Positions 1-13,917 of a DNA stretch of 64,000 nucleotides are shown here, piece after piece. This stretch comes from Paramacrobiotus metropolitanus (Eukaryota > Tardigrada > Eutardigrada > Parachela > Macrobiotidae). The notes under the pieces are model-generated. The model did not search any database and was not told where the DNA came from. It saw only the letters and a program-made list of their open reading frames with translations. Numbering within the stretch: position 1 is the stretch's first letter; every line of letters begins with the position of its first letter. Position numbers and translations under genes: made by a program. The stretch lies in NCBI RefSeq assembly GCF_019649055.1, contig NW_026570246.1, forward strand, positions 682,001-746,000. The letters run 5' to 3'.

Positions 1-1
1 T

Positions 2-241
2 AACACCACTCCGCATGAAGCATCGACAAATCAACACTGCGCGTTGCGTAAACTGTATGCGATAAAATCGTTGCAGTGTGGAGGACCCTGTGGCAAGCAG
101 AGCACATGCAAATTGTTGGTTTGTAAAGACTGCCGGACAAGGGTGGTCGGTAGCTTGCTGACGACCGCCTGCGGGAGTTTCCATTTAAAGTCGTGCACCA
201 GTCTCGCTGCCACTGAGCCTGTCAGGACCAAATATTTATAG
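2..241 (+). other. Open Cys-rich segment at window edge, possible last exon of an upstream gene
   Basis: An open frame runs from base 2 to a TAG at 239-241 with no in-frame ATG, so any gene would have begun left of the window. The translated stretch is cysteine-rich (spacing C-x3-C-x5-C-x4-C-x2-C near its middle) and basic. I do not recognise it, and a frame this short can be open by chance. An antisense frame on the minus strand (31-396) is also open, which weakens the case. The rest of 242-494 looks like the promoter and leader of TOP3B and shows nothing I can name. Confidence 0.18.
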
Positions 242-494
242 ATCTTATCTTTTTCTTGCCATCTTTTTATTTGTGTTTTGTGTTGTTGACATCGTTCGTT
301 TTTCTGCACAGTAAATAGTTCTGTTCCGTAGTTGGTGGATTCATTGCGGATTGCCGCTTCGGAAATCATAAATTTCAGTTCCGTGCGGCACGGCACGGTC
401 TTTGGCTTTTCATAATATTAATATTTGATCAGTTCCACTCAGTTCCAGGGTTTCGTTTCCCACATTATAGACAACTAGTTACTAGTCAAGTAGA

Positions 495-3400
495 ATGCGG
501 ACCGCATTGATGGTTGCAGAAAAGCCGTCCTTGGCCCAGACAATCGCGGAGATCCTCTCCAATGGGAAGCTGAACTCGCGCAAAGCATTCAACCGCGCCT
601 GCTCCGTGCACGAATTCACGGGACAGTGGCCGAACAGCGGCGAACCGATATTCTTCAAGATGACGAGCACATGCGGGCATGTCATGGGAGTGGATTTCCC
701 TGGCCGTTTCAACAACTGGAATGCCACCGATCCGGCTGAACTCTTTGATTGTCCAGTTCAGCAGATTGAAGCCAATCCCAGTCTGGCGATCCCGCGATTG
801 TTGCATCAAGAAGCCAAGGGCGCTGATTTATTGGTCTTGTGGTTGGATTGTGATAAAGAAGGGGAAAACATTTGCTTTGAAGGTTCGTTGAATATTTTGT
901 TGTAGAAATGTACTATGATTGTTTGCTTTCTTGACCAGGCAGTTTTTATTGTTATTATTTAAATATCCGCCTGCAGTAGTCGAATTTCATTAGACGGAGA
1001 TATTTTACCACGCTACTGGAGAATTTTGTTGTCTAACTGTGAAAATTCTATATTGATTTTTATGGCTTGATTTTAATTTTATTAATACAGTGATCCAATC
1101 GGTCACGGCCGCCATGAATAAGCCGACCTCGCGTGAACCAAATATTTATCGAGCGAAATTCAGCGCTCTGACTAGCAAGGACATCAAGCACGCTATGAAC
1201 AATTTGGTGTTTCCCAATAAGAACGAATCACTATCCGTTGACGCTCGAATGGAATTGGATCTGCGTATTGGATGTGCATTTACACGCTTTCAGACGAGGC
1301 ATTTTAATGGGAAATTTGGCGATCTGAACAGCGCCACGATATCGTTCGGACCGTGTCAGACGCCGACGCTGGCGTTTTGCGTGCGACGTCACGACGAAAT
1401 CCAGCAATTCAAGCCCGAGCCATACTGGTTTCCGGAGCCAGTATTGGTGACACCTTCGGGGGAGAAGTTCTCGCCGTCCTGGGCAAGGAGCGCGATGTTC
1501 AACCGTCCCGTCGCGGAGATGATTTTAAAGAATCTAAAAGATCTGAAAACGGCGGAAGTCGTCTCGGTGGCGACCCAGGAGTGTCGGAAACAGCGGCCAA
1601 ATGCACTGAATACCGTTAGTTTACTTCGGGTGGCTAGTGCGGGACTGGGGATGGCCCCGCATCATGCTATGCAGGTAAACTTCTGCAAGCGCACAGTTTT
1701 ATTGACCAGAAAAAAATTCCGGTTTTATTGTCTGCGTTCTGGCTTTTCCACCCACTATAAATTGCTTAACAGATTTATCATGAAAATTTTTTATTGAATT
1801 CTACGAGTACATAAAGGTTTGCAGCCATGAAACATGATAAAACATTGGATACTTACTACATATCATAAAAACGAAAGTTCGGTCAATTTATTCTCTCCTT
1901 CAACATACCGAGAACAGGATACCGCGTTAAATTTTTGTTGCTATTTTGGCTAAAAACGTTGGCACAGTATAGCCAGTCTTCTCGCGGTCACTATTCTCAC
2001 TACGAATATCTTATGTTGCCGCTATTTGCTTGTATTTTAGATCGCTGAACGGCTGTATACGCAAGGCTATATTAGCTATCCCCGAACAGAAACTTCCTCC
2101 TATCCAGAAAATTTCGACCTTAAACAGGTTGCGCAAGAGTTATCGAAATGTTCTGCATTTGCTTCGACAGTGGCTGGTATTTTTAAAATCGGCATTCAAA
2201 AGCCGAAAAAAGGCACTGATGTCGGTGATCACCCTCCGATTACACCTGCGAAAGCGGCTACAGAAGCCACACTGGGAGAAGGCTGGAGGTTGTATGAATA
2301 TATCTGCTGTCACTTTTTAGCCACCATTATGCCGGATTGTGTCTACACCGAAACGACGGCCACAATTATGCTCGGACAGGAAGAATTCCGAATTGTTGCT
2401 ACAAAATTGATTGATCCCGGTTTTACGTCAGTATTGCCGTGGCAGGCCGTTGGTTCTTCGGCTATGCTGGATATAAAAGAGAAGATGGTTTTGAAAGTAG
2501 AGGAAGTGAAGTTGATCGAAAGAAAAACCAGTCCGCCGGATTATCTGTCTGAAAGCGAATTAATTAAATTGATGGAAGAACATGGCATCGGAACTGACGC
2601 CAGTATACCCGTCCACATTAACAATATATGCCAAAGAAATTATGTTGGCGTCAGCACGACGGGTCGGAAATTAATTCCGACTACGCTGGGTATTATGCTT
2701 GTTCACGGATATGAGAAAATTGATCCAGATTTGGTGCTGTCCACAATGCGTTCCGCCGTGGAGAAGCAGTTAAATTTAATCGCGCAGGGTCAGGCGGATT
2801 TCGCTGCCGTCCGAGATCATACCCTGAAGATTTTCAAGGGGAAATTTCGCTATTTTATAGAAAAAATTATGTTGATGGAGGGTTTATTTCACTCCTCCTT
2901 CACAACATTAAATGAGTCTGGGAAACCGTTTGGAAGATGTGGGAAATGCCAACGTTTTATGAAACTGATCACTACAAAACCTCCGCGTTTGTATTGTAAT
3001 TTTTGTAACGAAGCCTTATCTCTACCGAGCCAGGGAAACATTGGGCTGCATCAGGAACTGAAATGCCCGTTAGACGGGTAAGCTCTTAATCGAATATTTT
3101 TAACTGCGGCAGTTTAGCTTTTAAATAACCTGTGAAATTGTACATTACACACTGTATAACTGAACAGCAAAATTGTCCTTAACGATGTGGATTGGTGTTT
3201 TAGTTATGACCTTATTTTTTGGACAACGGCAACAAGAGGAACACCCCTCTGTCCATACTGCTACAATAATCCGCCCTTTCCGGATATGCCGAAGAATGCC
3301 CCGTGCAACAAGTGCACCCATCCCAGTTGTCCGCATTCGATGACGACCAACGCTGTGCGGACATGCTACGGATGTGATACCGGTAACCTGGTCTTGGAAA

Positions 3401-3753
3401 CCTCGTCAGGACAGAAGCGCCGATTGTCCTGTAATCAGTGCACTCTCAAGGTCTACTTGGGAGATTTGAAGAAAATCAGAGTGAAACTGGATCCGTGTCC
3501 CAGATGTCAAAGCCGGACGCTGGTGATGGAGGACAAGGACGGTGCGGAACGATCTGGCTGCATATTTTGCGATAAGGATATGGCGACTGTGTGTAGAGTG
3601 GATTATCGAGGGCCGGGAGAAAGATGGGGAGGAAGAGATCGTCGGCCGCGTGGAGGTGGCCCGCCAAGAGGAGCCGGTGGGGAGCGCGGTGGAGGACGAC
3701 GACCACGTCGAGGCCGTGGCTCTAGTCGTGGCAGGGGAAGGGGAGATTATTGA
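495..3753 (+). CDS. TOP3B: DNA topoisomerase 3-beta (type IA), 4 coding exons, 852 aa
   Basis: Exons 495-882, 1091-1674, 2041-3077 and 3204-3753, all with GT-AG borders and matching phases. The enzyme relaxes DNA and can act on RNA; in animals it works with TDRD3 in the nucleus and on mRNPs. The N-terminal Toprim domain has MVAEKPSLAQ and the acidic triad in WLDCDKEGEN. The catalytic tyrosine is in YISYPRTE, about residue 337 (human Y336). Further landmarks are the GDHPPITP block, the EKHGIGTDAS-like hinge (EEHGIGTDASIPVHINN), several CxxC zinc motifs in the last exon, and an Arg/Gly-rich RGG tail (about the last 45 residues) of the kind that binds RNA and TDRD3. The length is close to human (862 aa). 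Co-linearity with vertebrate TOP3B is nearly complete, so this is the beta and not the alpha form. The start ATG gives the family's usual N-terminus. Confidence 0.96.
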
Positions 3754-4209
3754 TAAGTGTTCCAGCGATGTACTTTTTAATATTGTTGTCTTCCTCGTAA
3801 CTGTAACCTAAACTTTGGTGCTTGTTGCTAACAACATGTGCTATCTGTACATGATGATCGTTTTGTACAACATTTAATTACATAATTAATTGAAATTGCT
3901 GGTAATAATAGTTATTACCGTCGTTTTTTTTATTTTGTTCGAATTTTCGATTATATCTCTGCCTGCGTACGAAAATTACACGGGTGACATGAAATTAAGT
4001 AACTTCATTGATAATCCATTAAAATATTTTGCTTAAAAATTCAACAATGTTGGTTTTGTTTTAAACCCACAAAGCAAATACTGCAAAGGCGTACTAGAGA
4101 AATCAAGCAGTGTAGCACAAGCTGAATCCGTACTCAATAGGTTATAATCATCCCAGATGCACTGTGAGTTTTAGCGGAAGTTAAAACCCACATTCCTTGT
4201 CCCACAAAA
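3754..4209. other. Convergent 3' region between TOP3B and C9orf78
   Basis: These 456 bp separate two stop codons that face each other. The region is AT-rich. A minus-strand AATAAA (plus TTTATT at 3929-3934) lies about 276 bp past the C9orf78-family stop and could be its poly(A) signal. No open frame of interest is present. Confidence 0.5.
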
Positions 4210-6370
4210 TCACTTATCCCGCTTTGATTTCTTATCTTTCTCCAACTTCTCCATGAAATTTTTCTTAAATCTGTCGAAACACTGACCATCAGATGGTTTA
4301 GCTGACCCGGTAAGCGCTTCTGAAAACCAAAGCAAAGCATTAACTGTGCTAAAAATGGACAACCTTCAGTAGTATTTATACACGTGAGAGTCGGAGAGAT
4401 GTTTAGTGACCACATTTAACATAAATATTTGTCTAATTTTCAACCGAAATTCTGACTCTTCTGGTCAGGCATAACTGATTTGGTATTTTAAGTTCACAAT
4501 GCTTACCTGCAGAAGGTAACGAAGGCTGCTTGACAGGTTCTGGTAAAGGTTTGTTTCCACTGGGAGCTTTCACTTGATCCGGCTTTGCTTCCCTTTGGTC
4601 AACATAATTGTCCAAGTTATCTGCAGAAACATTTTTTCCTTAAATACTGAAGCGAAACAAAACATTTTAACAAACGTTTATGAATCGGCGACCATCGTGT
4701 GGAAAGCATGTATTACATCGCATATGCTGGACATAACTCATTGCGGTAGATTCCTTCTGCACTTTGCTAGATCGGGTATCTCCAGGGCTGCCTTCACGGT
4801 ATTTCTGCATCAGTCGCCGTTTGGCCTCTTCAGTAGCTTCGATATTCCTGATTTTAGCTCTAAAAACGCGACGGTCAAGAAAGTCTTTTGATCCAGGTTA
4901 TAAGAATCAAAACTGTTCCCACAACATACTCAATGCCGAGATCCACTTCCGGTATACCGGAAAGCATTTGATGTGATAACATTTCTTCTGATCGGTGCTT
5001 CGTGTCGGTTTGATAGCGTTCGGCTACAACCAACAAGGCATCCTCCGGGCGTAGGATTTTCCTGCATTCATAGGATAATTGGCATTAAATATCTAAAACA
5101 GCGGCGTCCAACAACATCCGATATTACCGACTGCTAGAACTTGTCTTTTCCTCCTCATGGTCGCCAGTACGGATTTTTCGCTTCATAATTTCCTCTTCAA
5201 TGAAGGTCATCCTATTGGTTAACAAAATTTCAATCCCGAAGCTTTTTCAATCCCGAAGCTTTTGTGACTGGATTAACTCCATCGTGATAAATCCTGCTTA
5301 TGCGCAGGTTAAATCATTAAGGTGAGAAACAGAAAAAAGAAAACCCGATAAAACAAAGCTTACATGTCGTAATCCTCGTCTCGCCTTTGAGTTTCAGCGG
5401 AAAACTCCGTACCGATATCAATGTGCTGTCCGCCTGACTCCAAATTCGGTAGAGAAGCCCTGAAAGAAAAAGGAAAAATGTGCCGATAAGTGATCGAAAT
5501 GGATGTATTCAAAATGTTTGCTGATCGTCGTGATCGAGTACGCAAAAAATTAATTAACAGCTGAAATTGCAAACAAGACAATACAGCGACACGATCTTAG
5601 CAAAACAAGCCACTCAACTCGACTGCAGTTTAATGGAATACAACAGCACATATTCACATGGAACTAGTCTTGTGCGTCCTTACATGGCTCTAGCGGTTTT
5701 CAAGCTGACCATTCCTCCAGTTTGCATCTTCAGCTTGGCAAGCTCCACTTCCTATATAAAACCAACAGTAGTCTGCAGTTACTTACATACTGTGTTTCAT
5801 TAGAAAATTTTCTCCAACAACTTTTACCATAAAATGGCTCTTTTTTAGAAAATTTACAGCGAAAAACAAATTACGATACGAGCACTTTGCATCCAAAATT
5901 AAACAGCTAAACTGCATGAAATTATCAGTTGGAAAAAACGCGGCAATGGGGGAATAAACAAAATAACAATACCGTAGTGGACTGATTGTCTAATCGTTCC
6001 GCTCCCGTTCCAGCAAGGTCTTCGATACTGCAAAACAATCGGTCCCCATCAATAATAAATGTCCATCTCCCATGCGTACGGCGAAACCTACACACAGCCT
6101 CACGCGTGCCTTACTTGATTCCATGTGGTCTCTTCCTCGATTTCTGCTGCTCCAGAACTTCCAGCACATTCGCGCTACATACAGTCAGAATGTCACCATC
6201 AACAGCATGATATATTGTTCAAGCCTGCATTCACGTACGTACGTCACCGATGCTTCTTCGAGATCTGCCTCTGCCTCCTCGCTGGTGACTTTTCTCTTTG
6301 CTGCGGCATTGGGTCGACGTTTGCGGACTGCAAAGACAGCTGCATCCGCATCCGTGCTGGCATCCGACAT
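4210..6370 (-). CDS. C9orf78: C9orf78 / TLS1-family spliceosome-associated protein, 10 coding exons, 329 aa
   Basis: Exons in transcript order: 6370-6243, 6174-6115, 6027-5973, 5751-5684, 5459-5364, 5211-5128, 5061-4930, 4859-4717, 4620-4507 and 4319-4210; every junction is GT-AG and the phases close without a break. The family (human C9orf78, yeast Tls1) is nuclear and works with BRR2/PRPF8 in splice-site choice. Diagnostic blocks seen here are RKRPHG after a charged N-terminus, MQTGGMV, GTEFSAETQRRDED (human GTSFSAETNRRDED), EEMLSHQMLSGIPEVDLGI (human NQMLSGIPEVDLGI) and SYVQH. The C-terminus is lysine-rich and ends KKSKRDK. At 329 aa it is about 40 residues longer than human. Single exons are only 55-143 bp, so no one reading frame reveals the gene. 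It is divergent from the SLC28 gene, with 1.18 kb between the two starts. Confidence 0.93.
5231..5264. repeat. 17-bp head-to-tail tandem duplication
   Basis: A 17-bp unit beginning CAATCCCGAAGC occurs twice without a gap (5231 and 5248). It lies in the intron between exons 5 and 6 of the C9orf78-family gene, just upstream of the exon 6 acceptor. Confidence 0.8.
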
Positions 6371-7553
6371 CTTTAGTGCTTGCAGTTCCCAGTAGTCCGC
6401 GACAGATTTTGACAACTCCAAATAAAAAATCACGCGTACTCCGGTACTCGGTCAGTATTCCGATTTCAGTGACAATAATTCCATGCGCAAAGAAATTAAA
6501 ATGGAAAAGTAAACGGTAAACCAGAACTGGATTAACCCCACAAATACTACAACGCGATTCTGAACGGATACAAAGCCCACACTGTTGTCTGTACAGAGGA
6601 TATTGAAGAAAAACTAGAAAGGCAAAAAATGCTCTCGGAAAATTCTTGTGTTCGCACTTACGACTAAAACTATTGTATTTTACGATTGCAATATACCAAA
6701 AATGTTTTGTTTACATTTTCGTCTGCCATAAAAATTTAATTTGTATTTTGTCTGCCATAAAAGCGCAAGTGGAGTCAGAGTAGCCAGCCAGCCGCAGGCT
6801 GCAGTGTACCACTGTACGTAAATGCGGCGCTGCATAGTCGCGAACATTTGCTTGGAGCGGTACGGTAGGTTTTTTGGCAGGCATGGATTATGTGCTTCTC
6901 CGCTAAATGCCGATTCTGCCGTTTTTGATCGAATTACGTTGTTATTGCTGACTATGTCCGAAAAGCATGCTTTCGCAAAAATTTTCAACCTAAAGACAAA
7001 TATTATCCGAAAAACAGTATGACTTACACTACGGTTTACTTGTGATCACTTCAAATTTCAAATCACGGGACACAGGAGAAAAGGTCCACTCAGTTTCTGA
7101 AGCAGAGAATCAGTGTTGCTTTAATGCGAGGTAACGCTGCGTGTGTTCAGGAAACGTTTTGTATCGGTAAGAGACTGGATGAAGTGTACTATGTGTTGAA
7201 GTGATGAGAACTGCGTAATTTTGAGTTTAACCAATGTTAAGTTGAATGACCCAATAAATCTGCATTCTTCAAATTTACTGTATACGGCGAATCATCTGCG
7301 TATAACAAAAAGCCAAAAGGTGTGTTTGGCCGGTGCAGTTTTTCTTTTTGTTGAGACGCTGACCACCGAAAAATCCGAGTTATATTATGATATTATTATC
7401 CGCTCGTGCTGTCTGGGTTGCGCCCTTAAACTGTGCACAGCTTTATTGGTTTTTGCCTGGAGATCTGTACATCAATTAAGCGGTATGTTCCTTTACTTTA
7501 TCGAGTGTTTAGCGTGGTCAAGTGGTGTAGAGTTCCAGTAGGCACTATCCATA
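6371..7553. other. Divergent promoter region of C9orf78 and the SLC28 gene
   Basis: No protein is convincing on either strand. Both neighbours start here and run outward. The stretch 7200-7553 probably contains 5' leader of the SLC28 gene, because the ATG at 7554 has no nearby upstream acceptor. A short duplicated phrase (GTCTGCCATAAAA at about 6720 and 6751) is the only repeat I noticed. Confidence 0.5.
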
Positions 7554-10500
7554 ATGGAACCGCCAGTTGTCGATCCTGTATCGCTGAAAACGCACGCTGC
7601 ATCGCATCCAGCTGGATATGACAATCATTCATACGACGATTCGGACGCATCCAAGTTTGTCCGTGTTTCTGACAATGTCGGTCATCGGACGCCGCAGGAA
7701 AGTGTCCGTGCTTCGTATAAGCAAGATGGTGATGCAGTTTCATTGAGTAGATCGACCCACGATGATGGCGAGACAGGCGAAAAGGGAAGTGTCGATGGGC
7801 GGAAACCGGACACGGACAGCCAAATGGTATGCCGGAGTAACTAGAGAATTAGGGGGGAAATTTTAAATATACCCCGGGTATGCTGCAGTTGAGAGGAGTT
7901 GTATCTGATTTGTACGTGTTTTGTGTTCGGTGTTTGTCCAGCGCTGAAGGTTAAAGTATTTACCGTTTTTTATAATATTTAATTACCAAACCTTTTCGTA
8001 CGTACTACCGAATTTCAGCAACAACTTAATAAATTAATAGAAAAATAAGCGATGGAAATATGCTCCATGATATACATACCGTACAAGCGTAGTTGACTTT
8101 TTTTGTCCATGTAATTTTTTATGTCAGCAACAAGTTTGCAAAAGAATTAGTAGAACCGTTCACGGGAAATATTGCAGTGATAAACTTAGTTTTATTATTG
8201 ACTGTTATTAATAATGCTGGCTGTGTAACTTTTGATCTATGCGCTGAACCTGTAGGTGGGGCTAACGTACTTTGTATAATTTTTTATTGACGCCTAAACT
8301 GCTCTTGAATAAACATGGTTTATGTTTGAATGTTATTTATCGTTACATGTTACAACAGAATGAAGCGGCTGCGCACAAAGATCCCTTATCCGAGAAATTT
8401 GAGCATGATCCAGAAACCGCCAAATCAAAGTTCGGCCCTGTACAGATTATATCCGCTGCTGAGGAAAAAATTCGGAATTTTTTCAAAGTGAACCGGCGAA
8501 TTCTTCGCATTGCCCTTTACAGTATTCTTTTCTGTGCCTACAATGCTTTTCTCATATATGCCTGCGTTCGCGATTTTTCCAAAGCGAAAAAACTCTTCAT
8601 CCTGACCGTGGTTGTGTATGTCTGCGTAATCTACTTCAAATTTGTCAGCAAGCCATTATGGAGCAGAGTTGCTATTTACACAAAGCCACTTCGGAAATAT
8701 TTACGACAACACAGGAAAAATCGGAAAAGGTGAGCGTTGCAACATAGCAAAGTGCCATGAGAAATCACCAGATGTTGAGTAGTTTATCGTGTGCAATAAG
8801 TAGTGCCTTATGTAAGTGTGCTCTGTGGTCAGTTTTGAGGTCCATTGCTTCCACCTTCACAGCAAGTTTGGGAATCATGGTGCAAATAACATATTGCTGT
8901 ACCGGGAAAAATTTATTATGACAAAACATCAGTACTTCTATGCAAACTCCGGTTGGGTTTCTTGCAGAATCCAGGTGGTCCTGTTTTTCTGTGCAGTGAT
9001 TATTTTCCTGGGCGTGGATTGCGCGAAGTCACCGCGGCGCTTACAGAGTTTAACAGGAATATTTGGAATAATCCTTTTTGGATTCCTTATTTCGAAATAT
9101 CCAGCACGAGTGAACTGGTGCGTTGAGATTCACAGAAACAAATCCAACCTGTACATCATCAGTTTTTATATGACACTTTTCCGCACATATTATTGTGCTT
9201 CGGTAGCACAAATAAGTACGAGTAGCTATTGCTATCTGACAAACGCCGGTTTTACTATCGTAGTCTCGGATTTATTTGTAACATTTTCGATTCATCTTTG
9301 CTACAGGTATACCGTTGTTTGGGGTATTGCCATTCAGCTGATATTTGGTTTAATTGTTTTGCGATGGGATGCTGGTCGGTCTGTATTTGTTTGGATGGGA
9401 GACCTTGTGGAGTCTATCATAACTTTTACGGATGCCGGTTCGGAGTTCGTCTTCGGTGCAAATTTCAGGGAGCATTTTTTTGCCTTTGCGGTAAGTATTT
9501 TCTCTTCTTTCGTAGTTCACTGACAAAGGTTGACCCGGAGTGACTCGGAAGCATTCTCTTTAGGTCTGTCCTGTGATAGTGTTCTTCGGCTTCCTTATTG
9601 CGGCACTGTATTATCTGGGCGTGATGCAGTGGGTCATCGTAAAAATTGGGTGGTTATTATATGTATGTTCCAGTATGTATCTGTACATTGTACATGAAAA
9701 TTAAATTTTACTCGCGTGAGTATACAGAAAATTGCCAGCCACAATTAACAAAAATATAAGCTATTACGTATTTCTGAACTTTGTGAATTGTGTTGAACTG
9801 ACAATAACAATGCTGTCTTAAGGGATGCAAATTTTTATCAGGTTACACTGGGAACCACTGCCTGCGAATCCTTTGCTGCTGCAGCGAATATATTCGTCGG
9901 TATGGTACGGAAGATTAAAATTTGACTTAGTAGGTTGACGCTTTACATGTTCGTACTGCGGTAATTTTGTTTCTTATGTCTAGACCGAAGCTCCGTTAAT
10001 GGTTAGGCCTTACCTCGACGTCATGACAAAGGTATGTGTAGATTTGATATCATGGGAAAACTGAACAGTAATAAAACAAAATTTTATAATAGTATTGGGT
10101 CCTATGGTGATGGTTTGCATTTCGATTCTGGGGATTGGCAAAGCAAACAAATATTATATTATTGTCTTTAGAACCTACATGCAAGTGCTGGCAGATATGT
10201 TTAGTTTTCACTTTATCACGTGCTTGCATATTTATATCGGAACACTACGTAGGTCGATTTTGTAACATGCATTTTGCACTGGTTTATTAACTTTTAGATT
10301 AGTTACACCTCTTTTGCACAAGTACACGTAATGGTTATGCGTAGTGATATGACTTATCCTTATAATAGAGCGAACTCCACGCTTTGTTTGTCGGGGGATT
10401 CGCCAATGTTGCCGGCTCCGTTTTGGCTGCTTACATCAGCTTCGGAGTAAGCGGTACGTAAACGCTTTCGGACATACTTGTATGCAAAAAAGACAGCGTA

Positions 10501-11792
10501 AAGCCCATTACCCTGACATAAAATTTTTAGGCCGAATGACGAAATCTATTCAAAAATAGTTAAAATACCTTTTATCATTTCAGCTGTCCACTTACTGTCA
10601 GCATCCATTATGTCGGCTCCTTGTTCACTGGCGCTAGCCAAATTAGTCTACCCGGAAGTGGAACCCTCGAAAACTGGTTTCGATCACGTTACGGCAATGG
10701 ATCGAGGGTAAAAACTGCTGTAGTTGACATGAAAGTTTCCCCGCTAGGAAAACCCCATTGTCGTCTGACCGGTGTGTTTTTGCAGTGCTGAACAAAACCT
10801 TCTTGAAGCGGCCACTGTCGGTGCCCAACAGACAGTCAAATTAATTAGCTACATTGTAGCCAATCTCATCTCGTGCCTGGCGGCACTGAAGATGTTCAAT
10901 TTTCTTCTGGAATACCTGGGCGGTTTGGTTGGCATTCACGGTCTGACGTTTGAGGTAATTTGATAACGACGGCACACAGACGACGTTTAGATACATTTAT
11001 GGAAGCTATTATATTTTTAATTGACTTTGACACTGATCATGATGCAGACACAAATGCCGCTGTGTCGCAAAAAAACATGTTTGGATGAATTATGAATGTA
11101 TCAGTTCACTAATTTCTTCACCGATATAGGATTAGGATGTAAGAAGGAATGTTTAGCCAATGTTTATTGTGAGAAGTTTTGCAGTTTATTTGTGGCTATA
11201 TATTCGTTCCCTTGGCGTGGTCAATGGGATGCGACTGGGAGGACGTGACGGAAGTTGGCTCTCTTGTTGGAACCAAAACCATTCTCAACGAGTTTATCGC
11301 TTACACGAAACTTGGTGAACTTATTAAAAACCGGACAATTACCGTAAGATTATTTGAATAAAGAATCGAGCGCCGAAACGACCAAAAGTCGTGGTTCATA
11401 AATTACAAAATAAACTTACATTTGTCTTATTTGACCGAACTACAGGAGCGATCGGAGGTTGTGGCCACTTATGCGTTATGTGGATTTTCAAACATTACAT
11501 CACTGGGCATCACCATTGGAGGAATGGTTAGTGCTCTAAAACTACACAAAACACATAAGCGGAATAAATTTTTATTTGAACCTAGGCTGCCATGGCGCCA
11601 GCGCGAAGATCGGACATTATCAGCGTAGGATTCCGCTCGCTAGTCACCGGATGCTTGTCGTGCTTTATGTGCGCTAGCTTAGCTTGTACGTGGGCGTTTA
11701 AAAATTAACGAATATGATAATAAATGTTAACATGTTTATTCTTAACATAGGCTCTACAATTTCTTTTTTCAGCTCTGTTGATCGATGTCTGA
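7554..11792 (+). CDS. SLC28A: Concentrative nucleoside transporter, SLC28 (CNT) family, 14 coding exons, 641 aa
   Basis: Exons 7554-7826, 8359-8729, 8968-9117, 9307-9490, 9564-9662, 9842-9904, 9984-10031, 10369-10453, 10584-10707, 10786-10954, 11185-11343, 11446-11526, 11586-11685 and 11773-11792; all phases agree. CNT proteins couple uptake of nucleosides across the plasma membrane to sodium or protons. The soluble N-terminus (about 90 residues, acidic and Ser-rich) is followed by a membrane core co-linear with human CNT1-3. Seen directly: FVFG, GTTACES (363-369), NIFVGMTEAPL, the HP/TM block VGGFANVAGSVL, SIMSAPCSLALAKL, and the family signature G-x-K-x3-NEF-x-A-Y near 551-562 (GTKTILNEFIAY). 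The last exon adds only six codons; reading through the donor at 11686 would also stop soon, so the C-terminus is the least certain part. Which of CNT1, 2 or 3 is closest cannot be told. Confidence 0.95.
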
Positions 11793-13917
11793 ACCAGTAT
11801 GAAAGCATGGATATCACCTTGGTTTTTCCTTGGAATTCGCTTGTTGCATGTTGTACTGATTTACTGTATTCGTGCACTTTTTACTTGCTGTTTATTGTTG
11901 AACCTTACTTACAGCGAAAGTAGATTTTTAAAAAGCGTAATTATTTGTCGTTGCGACGAATTTATTCTTGCACAGATAGATATCCTTCGAAAATATTATC
12001 GGTTTAAATTTTCGTGTAAATGTCGATGTTGTAAACAGTTTGTCTCTTGTACATATTTTCAACTGCAGTGAAAGATACATTAAATGAATTTTATTTATTG
12101 CTCAAGTAAAACTTACAGTTCATGTGTTATTGATTTATGAGAAAATTTGTTTATGCGCACTCTATTTTTTTATTTTGCAGTACAGGTTGTAGTGCTTATT
12201 TAATCGTCGCGGCAGTTTATTCCTATGGTTTATTGCATCATTTGTAGAACAAATCAGTTAGCAAAATTGTTAAGTCTACCACCCCGTGGCATATTAGTCG
12301 TGCAGGTGTTTGACCAGCGACCCCATCAATACAATCTTCAAGTATTTGCTGCTAATACAGCCATTATATTGTCATCCCGTTAAGTGTGTACGCAGTATGC
12401 GGATGTCCTGTGGTACAAAACTCTTACTGCGCCCTGTGGCAGTTTCGTATTGCATTAATCCAGCATTCCTTACGTGCTGCTAGTGCTTCAACATAAAAGA
12501 AACGTTCAGTAAACAACAAAATCGTTAACTATACAATATTACGTAGCAGTTTTTGGTGAGACAAATAATTTTGGTGAGACAACAATTATTTGTTAAGTTG
12601 AAACCCACGTGCCCGTTCGATGTCGTCAAAAATGTTGAGCATTGAAATGGTATGACAAATTTGCTTAAGTTTTTACTGCGGGTGGCAAGTTGACAGTGAC
12701 CTTTTCACTGATGATAGAAAAAACTAATTTTAATAAACTTCTTGAATCGATTATGTACGCAAAGGCTGACGGTTTTAGAAACAGAAGTGCGAGCTTTAGT
12801 TGTTTAGCTTTAGTTTTTCAACTTCAGTTGTTTTTTACATTGGTTTACCTGCGGTATGCTAATTGGTATTAAATAGAATGACGTCTTTCGGAAAGTAGAC
12901 GTGTGCGCAAGATATGTACATGCGCATGTACATGTAAAACCGGCATTCAGTCATTACGATATGAACGATCAAATGTGCCGTTTGCGATACCAGTTCAATA
13001 ATATTAGAATAAGCTCAATAAGGCAACCGAAGATTGCTAACAATACGGAAGCTGCTCCCTGGCATGGTGAATAAGCAAATTTTTAAAATTCAAGCCCAAA
13101 GAAAACCATTTACCATACCATCGCTTTAGTGGAAGTATGGAAGAAGTCATTTTGACAAGTGTGTTCCGTGTTGCGAAAACCATATACACCTTTCTCCGCA
13201 CACCTCATTAATTAAGCGCTGCCAGTTGAATTGCCGTCATAAGTGAAGCATAGTAAATGAACAGTCATTTCGGCAGTATTATGGCAGTTAAGCCTTCTAG
13301 CGAATACTTCAGTATTCTAACCTAGTAAAAGTCAAATATTCTGACCCGAAAATTGCAGAAATAAGGATATACTGAAATGAAAAATATCGCCAGTAATCTC
13401 CGTTCGGCATTTTAATGCCATGTATAGCCTTATTGTATCGTCAAGAGCTGTTTCTGTGAACCTACTGATTTTATGACATGTCAATTTGCGTATTATCAAT
13501 TATTATTCAAGTATCTAGATACAGTTGCTGTATCATTTCGTGGCCACTGTGAATACAATTCAACTGATCACGGGTTCGCATGTCAAACGCGTATATATAC
13601 TGCAGTGGCTCTGTTGCATTGTTTAATTATGATGGACATCTGTAAGTGTATGTTTTTCATTAGTGCCGCTGTAAATCTATTACTCAGGTGTCCTTATGGT
13701 CCTACTTGTTTACCGTATATAACAATTATATTATTATGACCTTAAGGAAGCAACATTGATTGCCCCGTCAATTGTTATAAAATACACGTCGCCATACGTT
13801 GTCCTCTCGTGCAATATTATTAATGGGGTGAGTGCATGCAAGGATCGCCGTGGATTGCTGTGTTTTCTGTAAACTACTGATTAATCGTTACATTTGCTCT
13901 ACTTGTTGCATGTTTCA
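11793..13917. other. Intergenic region, 2.1 kb, no gene seen
   Basis: AT-rich sequence between the SLC28 gene and CTH, both on the plus strand. Short open frames occur, but none has a recognisable product, splice support or codon bias. A near-duplicate phrase TTTTGGTGAGACAA occurs twice at 12550-12585. The 3' UTR of the first gene and the leader of CTH must lie at the two ends. Confidence 0.4.

Noticed and set aside
31-396. 121-codon minus-strand open frame at the left edge
   Set aside because: It begins at a non-ATG codon, has no family resemblance, and overlaps the leader side of TOP3B and another open frame on the plus strand.
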